Source of the DNA: Tepidiphilus sp.
GTDB taxonomy: Bacteria > Pseudomonadota > Gammaproteobacteria > Burkholderiales > Rhodocyclaceae
Assembly: GCA_028684345.1 (NCBI GenBank)
Contig: JAQUGB010000045.1
Location: 1 to 10,526, forward strand
Reading direction: 5' to 3'
DNA: 10,526 nt
Shown: positions 5,943 to 10,526 of the stretch, piece by piece
How positions within the stretch are numbered: the stretch's first letter is position 1
Layout: each line of letters begins with the position of its first letter
Notes under the pieces: model-generated
The model's input: only the letters and a program-made list of their open reading frames with translations
What the model was told of the DNA's origin: nothing
The model's database searches: none
Position numbers and translations under genes: made by a program

Positions 5943-6737
5943 TCAGGGGGATCGCGTCGTGTGCGGGCCATGGAGGGGCTCTGTCGGATGGAGAGGTCTA
6001 ATCCCATAGACCTCGCACAGGGCGGCGAAAAGGGCCGGATCCCAGGCGGCGAGCGCCTCCGGTTGAGCGAAGAAGCTCTCCGTCGCCACGGGAAAGAATT
6101 CTTCCGGCCCTTCTTCGGCATAGGGGTCGAGCGGAGGGGACTTTCCGGTATCGAGCTCGTCTTGCAGCCGCCGCAGCGCGTCTTCCATCACGCTTTCCCA
6201 GCGGGCGCGCGGCAGGGAGGGCGGCAGGAGCGGCACGCCGTCGAGCGCCCCGTCGGCGAGGTCCAAACGGTGGGCGAATTCGTGCAGCACCACCTGCATC
6301 CCTTCCGCTTCGCCCGCGCCCCAGCTCACGATGACCGGGCCGCCTTCCCAGGTTTCGCCGTAGAGTTCGTCGTCGAATTCATGCACCAGCCCGATCTCGT
6401 CGGCGAGGTGGCGGCGCACGCGAAAGGGTTCGGGATAGACGATGACCCCGACGAAGTCGTCGTAGATGCCCAAGCCCGTGCGGTGGGCCACCAGCGCGGC
6501 CTGCCAGGCGATGCTGCCGGCAATCAGGTCGGTGATGGGTAGCCCGTGCGCCCCGTAGAAGGTCTTGGTGGCGAGGAAACGGGCGGCGAGGCAACGTACC
6601 CGTTCGCGCGCCGCAGGAGGGATGTTTTCTGAATAGGGGACGGTGCGTTCGATCGCGTCCCAGAACGCCGCATCGGGCCCGGGACGTTCCCTCCGGGCGC
6701 GCCAGAGGCGGCGCAAGGCATCGATCCAGGCAGGCAT
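5943..6737 (-). CDS. mtfA: MtfA-type zinc-dependent peptidase
   Basis: A 264-aa M90-family metallopeptidase homologue. The zinc motif HEFAH (H152, E153, H156) is followed by RLDLADG, and EEFFPVATESFFAQPEAL (212-229) supplies E220, the probable third ligand; the FLATKTFYG block (55-62) is also typical. In E. coli MtfA is a cytoplasmic protein that binds the glucose-regulator Mlc and has aminopeptidase activity. Whether an Mlc/PTS system exists here cannot be seen, so another target is possible. The start at 6737 follows the transporter stop by only 2 nt, with GAAAGGG (6745-6751) seven nt upstream; a longer frame to 7181 lies inside the transporter and is spurious. The gene is second in a transporter-mtfA unit. 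Length agrees with the family and all active-site residues are present. Confidence 0.93.
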   Translation of the reverse strand: MPAWIDALRRLWRARRERPGPDAAFWDAIERTVPYSENIPPAARERVRCLAARFLATKTFYGAHGLPITDLIAGSIAWQAALVAHRTGLGIYDDFVGVIVYPEPFRVRRHLADEIGLVHEFDDELYGETWEGGPVIVSWGAGEAEGMQVVLHEFAHRLDLADGALDGVPLLPPSLPRARWESVMEDALRRLQDELDTGKSPPLDPYAEEGPEEFFPVATESFFAQPEALAAWDPALFAALCEVYGIRPLHPTEPLHGPHTTRSP

Positions 6738-6739
6738 GG

Positions 6740-7675
6740 TCAAGCCCTTTCGTTCCGGCTCTGCGGTACGCGTACCCGACCCGTGGCGAGCAGGATCCCT
6801 GCGAGGATGGAGACGATCCCCACGGCGTGATACCACGCCGGCCGCTCCCCGAGAAAAATGAAAGCGAAGAGCGGCGTGAGTGCGGGCATCAGATGCAGGA
6901 AGAGGCTGCCGATACCGGGACCGACCACCGCCACGCCGGCGTTGTAACACACCATGCCGAGAAAGCCCGGAAAGATGCCGACATAGACGATGGCGAGCAG
7001 CGGTTCGGCGTGCCAGCGCAGCGGCGGACCGTCGCGCCATTCCCACAGTCCGAAAGGCAACAGCACGAGGATGCCCACGGCGATGAACACCGCCAGCTGT
7101 GCCATGGGATCGATCTCCGTCGGCCGGCGGTGCAGCGCCACGGTGTAGACGCCCCACACCGCCACGGCGCCCAGCATCCACAGGTCACCGCGGTTGAACG
7201 ACAGCGAGGCGAGCACGCCCCAGTGCCCCTGGGCGACGATGGTGAGCACACCGGCGAGCGAGACCAGCACGCCCAGAGCCTGCCGGTGCGTGAGGCGGTG
7301 CCCGAGCACGGCGGCTGCGAGCAGCATGGTCGCCACCGGCGTGAAGGAATTGAGCATCGCCGCGTTGGTGGCGCTCGTGTGCCGTAGCGCCAGGTAGGCG
7401 AATGTGTTATAACATCCTACTCCCAGAATCCCCAGCAGCGCCAGGATCGCCCAATGACGGCGCACCGCCGCCCATTGCCGCCGCAGCGGCGGCAGCGCCC
7501 AGGGCAGGGTCAGGAGGAGGGCGACGACCCAGCGTCCCAGCGCAAGCGTCACGGGGGGAACCTCGTCGCGGATCGCTCGTCCGACGATCATGTTGCTCGA
7601 CCAGAAGGCAACGGCCAAGGTGAGCAAGAGATAGGGGTGGGAAGCGGCGAAAGAGGGCGCGTGGCGCTCGCGCAT
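6740..7675 (-). CDS. DMT superfamily EamA-type transporter
   Basis: A 311-aa inner-membrane protein with about ten hydrophobic segments (roughly 14-33, 41-61, 76-98, 104-125, 131-149, 164-182, 190-210, 224-246, 253-275, 281-300), arranged as two EamA repeats. Typical marks are the AFWSSNMIVGRAI first helix, YLALRHTSATNAAMLNSFTPV (94-114) ending repeat one's pore region, and PALTPLFAFIFLGERP (264-279) in repeat two. Family members export metabolites or amino acids; the substrate cannot be predicted. The start at 7675 is preferred because GGGAG (7682-7686) is six nt upstream; starting at 7732 would overlap relA and add a polar leader. It diverges from relA with a 46-bp gap and precedes mtfA by 2 nt. 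Confidence 0.94.
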   Translation of the reverse strand: MRERHAPSFAASHPYLLLTLAVAFWSSNMIVGRAIRDEVPPVTLALGRWVVALLLTLPWALPPLRRQWAAVRRHWAILALLGILGVGCYNTFAYLALRHTSATNAAMLNSFTPVATMLLAAAVLGHRLTHRQALGVLVSLAGVLTIVAQGHWGVLASLSFNRGDLWMLGAVAVWGVYTVALHRRPTEIDPMAQLAVFIAVGILVLLPFGLWEWRDGPPLRWHAEPLLAIVYVGIFPGFLGMVCYNAGVAVVGPGIGSLFLHLMPALTPLFAFIFLGERPAWYHAVGIVSILAGILLATGRVRVPQSRNERA

Positions 7676-7721
7676 CGAAAACTCCCGGCTCACGGATCGA
7701 AGGATAGTTTCGCACGAAACC
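7676..7721. promoter_or_regulatory. Short divergent gap between the transporter gene and relA
   Basis: Only 46 bp separate the two divergent starts, so at least one promoter must reach into a coding sequence or relA must be served from further upstream. GGATAGTTT (7702-7710) is the only -10-like piece on the plus strand and would leave a very short leader. The relA ATG has no close Shine-Dalgarno; the nearest purine-rich run (AAGGA, 7700-7704) is 17 nt away. Confidence 0.3.
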
Positions 7722-9905
7722 ATGGTCGCCACTCAACTGACACTTGCCGCCAAGGCCCCCGATCTCGCGCTTGCGGCCCTCACCGAGGGTTTGTCCGTCG
7801 AACATGCCGAGGCGGTGCGCGAGGCCCATGAGTTTGCCCGGCGCGTGTTCGCCGATCTGCGCCTGTCTACCGGCGAGCCGGTCTTCGATCACGCGATGGC
7901 GGTGGCGCTCATCGCCGCCGAGCTGCGGCTCGACCCGGCCTCGCGCATCGCCGGCCTGCTCTATGCCGTGCCGGTGCGGGCGCCGGAGCATTTCGAATGG
8001 GTCACGGCGCGCTTCGATGCCGACGTGCCACGGTTGCTGCGCGGATTGCAGCGCCTCGAAGGCTTGCGCCTGCCGGCGGGGGCGGACGACGCGGCCCAGA
8101 CCGAGACGCTGCGCAAGATGTTGCTCGCACTGGTCGAGGACATCCGCGTGGTGCTGCTGCGTCTGGCCTCCCGTCTGCAGACCCTGCGCTGGTTTGCCAG
8201 CGCGGGCGAAGAGACGCCGGCGCGGGTAGATTACGCCCGCGAGAGCCTGGCGCTCTATGCGCCGCTGGCGAACCGCCTCGGCGTGGGGCAGATCAAGTGG
8301 GAGATCGAGGACCTCGCTTTTCGCTTCATCGAACCCGAGACCTACAAGCGCATCGCCCGCCTGCTCGACGAACGCCGGCTCGAGCGCGAGGCGTTCGTCG
8401 CCCGCGTGGTGCAGCGGCTCTCGGCCGAAGTGGCGGCGCTCGGCATCGCCGGTGCCGAGGTCTATGGTCGCGCCAAGCACATCTACAGCATCTGGAACAA
8501 GATGCGCAAGAAAGGGCTCGATTTCTCGCAGGTCTACGACGTGCGCGCGGTGCGGGTGCTGGTACCGGCGGTGGCCGACTGCTATGCCGTCTTGAGCCGC
8601 GTGCACGAACTGTGGCCGCCGATTCCCGGCGAGTTCGACGACTACATCGCCCGACCCAAGCCGAACGGCTATCAATCCTTGCACACCGCCGTGCGCGCCG
8701 AAGACGGCCGGCCGCTCGAAGTCCAGGTCCGTACTTTCGAGATGCATCGCCATGCCGAATTCGGCGTGGCGGCGCACTGGCGCTACAAGGAAGGGGCGGC
8801 CAAGGTCTCGCCCTACGACCAGAAGATCGCCCTTCTACGCTCGCTGCTCGCCTGGCGCGACGAGGTGGTCGACAGCAGCGAATGGGCCGACCGGGTGCGC
8901 CATGCGGTGCACGACGAGACCATTTTCGTGCTCACTCCCACCGGTCGAGTCATCGATCTGCCCCAAGGGGCCACGCCGGTCGACTTCGCCTACCGCATCC
9001 ATACCGACGTCGGCCATCGCTGCCGCGGCGCGCGCGTCGACGGTCAGCTCGTGCCGCTCGACACCCCTTTGCGTTCGGGGCAGACGGTGGAAGTGATCAC
9101 TGCCAAGGAAGGCGGTCCTTCGCGCGACTGGCTCAATCCGGCGCTGGGCTACGTCAAAACGAAAACGGCGCGCGCCAAGATTCGTGCCTGGTTCGCCCTG
9201 CAGCAGGAGGCGGAGCTCCTTGCCCGCGGGCGCTCGCTGGTGGAGCGAGAACTGCAGCGCGAGGGGCACAGCCGCACCAATCTCGAGAAACTCGCCGAGC
9301 GGCTCGGGTTCAAGTCGCCCGAGGCGCTGTACCGCGCCGCCGCCCGCGGCGAGGTCGGGTCGCGGGCCATCGTGCAGGCGCTGCAGCCGGTAGGGGTCGA
9401 ATCCTCGGCCGAAGTGGTCACGGTCCCGCTCCAGGCACCGTCGGCGCGCGCGAGCGGGGCGGTCCTCGTGGGCGGGCAAAGCGGCCTTCTGACGGCTTTG
9501 GCGCGTTGCTGCCATCCCATGCCGCCCGACGAAATCGTCGGTTTCGTCACGCGGGGCAGGGGGGTGACGATCCACCGCGCCGATTGTCGTGATCTCCTCG
9601 AACTGAGCCTGCGCCACCCCGAACGCCTCGTGGACGCGCAATGGAACGAAGTTGCCGGGGTTGGTGCCCGCCGCGCCTATCCGGTCGAGATTCAGGTCGT
9701 GGCGCACGACCGCCAAGGGTTGCTGCGTGACGTGAGTGAAATCTTTACCTTGCAGCGCCTCAACGTCACGGCCGTGCAGACCGTGACCACGCAGCACCGT
9801 GCGCGGATGAACTTCACCGTGGAGACGCCGGACGCCGAGCGGCTCGCCAGCGCGATCGCGGCGCTGCGCACCGTACCCGACGTGCTGGAAGTACGCCGCC
9901 GCTGA
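7722..9905 (+). CDS. relA: GTP pyrophosphokinase RelA, (p)ppGpp synthetase
   Basis: A 727-aa long RelA/SpoT homologue. Domains in order: pseudo-HD hydrolase (about 50-160), synthetase (about 245-360, with YGRAKHIYSIWNKMRKK, YDVRAVRVL and PKPNGYQSLHTAV), TGS (about 400-460, IFVLTPTGRVIDLP), helical region, conserved-cysteine zinc-finger region (LARCCHPM 593-600, HRADC 618-622) and C-terminal ACT (about 655-727). Where hydrolases read LLHDVIEDT this protein reads LLYAVPVRA (79-87), losing the catalytic His-Asp. The synthetase loop has EFDD (304-307), the acidic ExDD form of monofunctional RelA rather than the RxKD form of SpoT/Rel. It therefore should only make (p)ppGpp from ATP and GTP/GDP, responding on the ribosome to uncharged tRNA, and a separate SpoT is expected elsewhere. 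The start at 7722 has a weak ribosome site and no better alternative. The gene converges on ppk. Confidence 0.97.
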   Translation: MVATQLTLAAKAPDLALAALTEGLSVEHAEAVREAHEFARRVFADLRLSTGEPVFDHAMAVALIAAELRLDPASRIAGLLYAVPVRAPEHFEWVTARFDADVPRLLRGLQRLEGLRLPAGADDAAQTETLRKMLLALVEDIRVVLLRLASRLQTLRWFASAGEETPARVDYARESLALYAPLANRLGVGQIKWEIEDLAFRFIEPETYKRIARLLDERRLEREAFVARVVQRLSAEVAALGIAGAEVYGRAKHIYSIWNKMRKKGLDFSQVYDVRAVRVLVPAVADCYAVLSRVHELWPPIPGEFDDYIARPKPNGYQSLHTAVRAEDGRPLEVQVRTFEMHRHAEFGVAAHWRYKEGAAKVSPYDQKIALLRSLLAWRDEVVDSSEWADRVRHAVHDETIFVLTPTGRVIDLPQGATPVDFAYRIHTDVGHRCRGARVDGQLVPLDTPLRSGQTVEVITAKEGGPSRDWLNPALGYVKTKTARAKIRAWFALQQEAELLARGRSLVERELQREGHSRTNLEKLAERLGFKSPEALYRAAARGEVGSRAIVQALQPVGVESSAEVVTVPLQAPSARASGAVLVGGQSGLLTALARCCHPMPPDEIVGFVTRGRGVTIHRADCRDLLELSLRHPERLVDAQWNEVAGVGARRAYPVEIQVVAHDRQGLLRDVSEIFTLQRLNVTAVQTVTTQHRARMNFTVETPDAERLASAIAALRTVPDVLEVRRR

Positions 9906-9912
9906 TCGGCGG
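9896..9912. terminator. GC hairpin spanning the relA stop, possible weak terminator
   Basis: Six-bp arms (9896-9901 and 9907-9912) with a 5-nt loop enclose the relA stop codon in the 11-nt gap between relA and ppk. Neither side has a proper T run: plus reads GGCGTTATAC, minus reads CGTACTTCC. It may slow convergent transcription, but evidence for termination is weak. Confidence 0.3.
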
Positions 9913-9916
9913 GGCG

Positions 9917-10526
9917 TTATACGGTCTTGGCCAATTCCTGCAGCAGGATCTCCTGCGCCGCCCGACGCTGCCGCCGGGCGTGCTTCAGGCGGTAACGCCC
10001 GTCGACGTCCAGTTCCCAAGCTTGGGCGTTGTCGAGGAGATAGATGCGCAATCCCTCCTTGATGACGCGGCGCTTGAGCTTGGGGTCGAGCACGGGAACG
10101 GCCACCTCGACGCGGCGGAAGAAATTGCGCTCCATCCAGTCGGCGCTAGAGAGGTACACCTTCTGCTCGCCGTCGGCATGGAAATAGAAGATGCGGTGGT
10201 GTTCGAGGAAACGCCCGACGATGGAGCGTACCCGGATCCGCTCGGAGAGCCCGCTCACGCCGGGGCGCAGCGCGCACGCGCCGCGCACGATGAGGTCGAT
10301 CTCCACGCCTGCCTGAGAGGCTTCGTAGAGGGCCTCGATCACCTCCGGCTCGAGCAGGGCGTTCATCTTGGCGATGATGCGCCCCTTGCGACCGGCAGCG
10401 GCGGCGTCGGCTTCGGCGCGGATGTGCGCGAGCACGTTCTCGTGCAGAGCGAAGGGCGCCTGCCACAGATGATGCAGCTTGCCCGGCTTGCCCAGACCGG
10501 TGATCGAATCGAAGATCTCGGAGACG
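9917..10526 (-). CDS. ppk1: Polyphosphate kinase 1, C-terminal part (partial)
   Basis: The last 202 residues of a PPK1; the 5' part lies beyond base 10526. PPK1 reversibly transfers the ATP gamma-phosphate to a growing inorganic polyphosphate chain, through a phospho-histidine. The visible part matches the two phospholipase-D-like C-terminal domains: SEIFDSITGLGKP (2-14 of the fragment), IIAKMNALLEPEVIEALYEA (50-69), GVEIDLIVRGACALRPG (73-89), IRVRSIVGRFLEHHRIFYF (97-115) and VYLSSADWMERN (123-134). His109 corresponds to E. coli His592, one of the two conserved catalytic histidines; the autophosphorylated one (His435) would be outside the window. The reading frame is open across the window edge. 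A basic C-terminal tail (KHARRQRR) follows. Its stop is 11 nt from the relA stop on the opposite strand. Confidence 0.97.
   Translation of the reverse strand, partial: VSEIFDSITGLGKPGKLHHLWQAPFALHENVLAHIRAEADAAAAGRKGRIIAKMNALLEPEVIEALYEASQAGVEIDLIVRGACALRPGVSGLSERIRVRSIVGRFLEHHRIFYFHADGEQKVYLSSADWMERNFFRRVEVAVPVLDPKLKRRVIKEGLRIYLLDNAQAWELDVDGRYRLKHARRQRRAAQEILLQELAKTV

Noticed and set aside
5711..5971. A minus-strand frame of about 86 codons filling the gap after mtfA
   Set aside because: It has no ribosome site, overlaps the end of mtfA, is rich in Arg/Pro/Ser as expected from out-of-frame GC-rich DNA, and resembles no family I recognise.
7407..8777. 456-codon minus-strand frame across the start of relA and the transporter
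   Set aside because: It is antisense to the conserved RelA HD/synthetase region and out of frame with the transporter, with composition typical of a GC-rich shadow.
7997..9592. 531-codon plus-strand frame inside relA
   Set aside because: It is the +1/+2 shadow of relA, dominated by Arg/Ala/Gly, while the relA frame has complete conserved domains.

Overview
The window is compact, GC-rich proteobacterial chromosome with almost no non-coding DNA. The gene set (ispD-ispF, a hydrolase-dead RelA beside ppk, an MtfA-type peptidase, GC-rich codon use) suggests a betaproteobacterium. This rests on gene content and family resemblance, not on a database search. No mobile element, CRISPR array, tRNA or rRNA gene was seen.

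Region 1 (1-3389, minus strand) is an AmmeMemoRadiSam cassette read from right to left: MEMO-family protein, AMMECR1-family protein and a radical SAM enzyme. Neighbouring frames overlap by 23 and 4 nt. Eleven nt after the radical SAM gene comes an alpha/beta-hydrolase-like protein whose nucleophile and catalytic histidine appear to be lost. After 52 nt follows the first 23 codons of a possible fifth gene that leaves the window. The biochemical role of this cassette in bacteria is poorly defined, so the pseudo-hydrolase is the most interesting lead here.

Region 2 (3390-5215, plus strand) diverges from region 1 across a 119-bp AT-richer gap holding a back-to-back -10-like element. It carries ispD and ispF, two steps of the non-mevalonate (MEP) isoprenoid pathway, and thpR, an RNA 2',3'-cyclic phosphodiesterase-like protein. 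The three frames overlap and look co-translated.

Region 3 (5232-7675, minus strand) holds a Host_attach/baeRF-like small protein, a 261-bp gap, an MtfA-type zinc peptidase and a DMT/EamA transporter. The last two are 2 nt apart and form a transcription unit. A perfect 12-bp hairpin inside the thpR coding sequence, with a T-rich tail only on the minus strand, probably terminates the Host_attach transcript.

Region 4 (7722-10526) has relA on the plus strand, encoding a monofunctional (p)ppGpp synthetase by its motifs. It converges, with 11 nt between stop codons, on the 3' part of ppk (polyphosphate kinase 1) on the minus strand. Both genes belong to stringent/starvation physiology.
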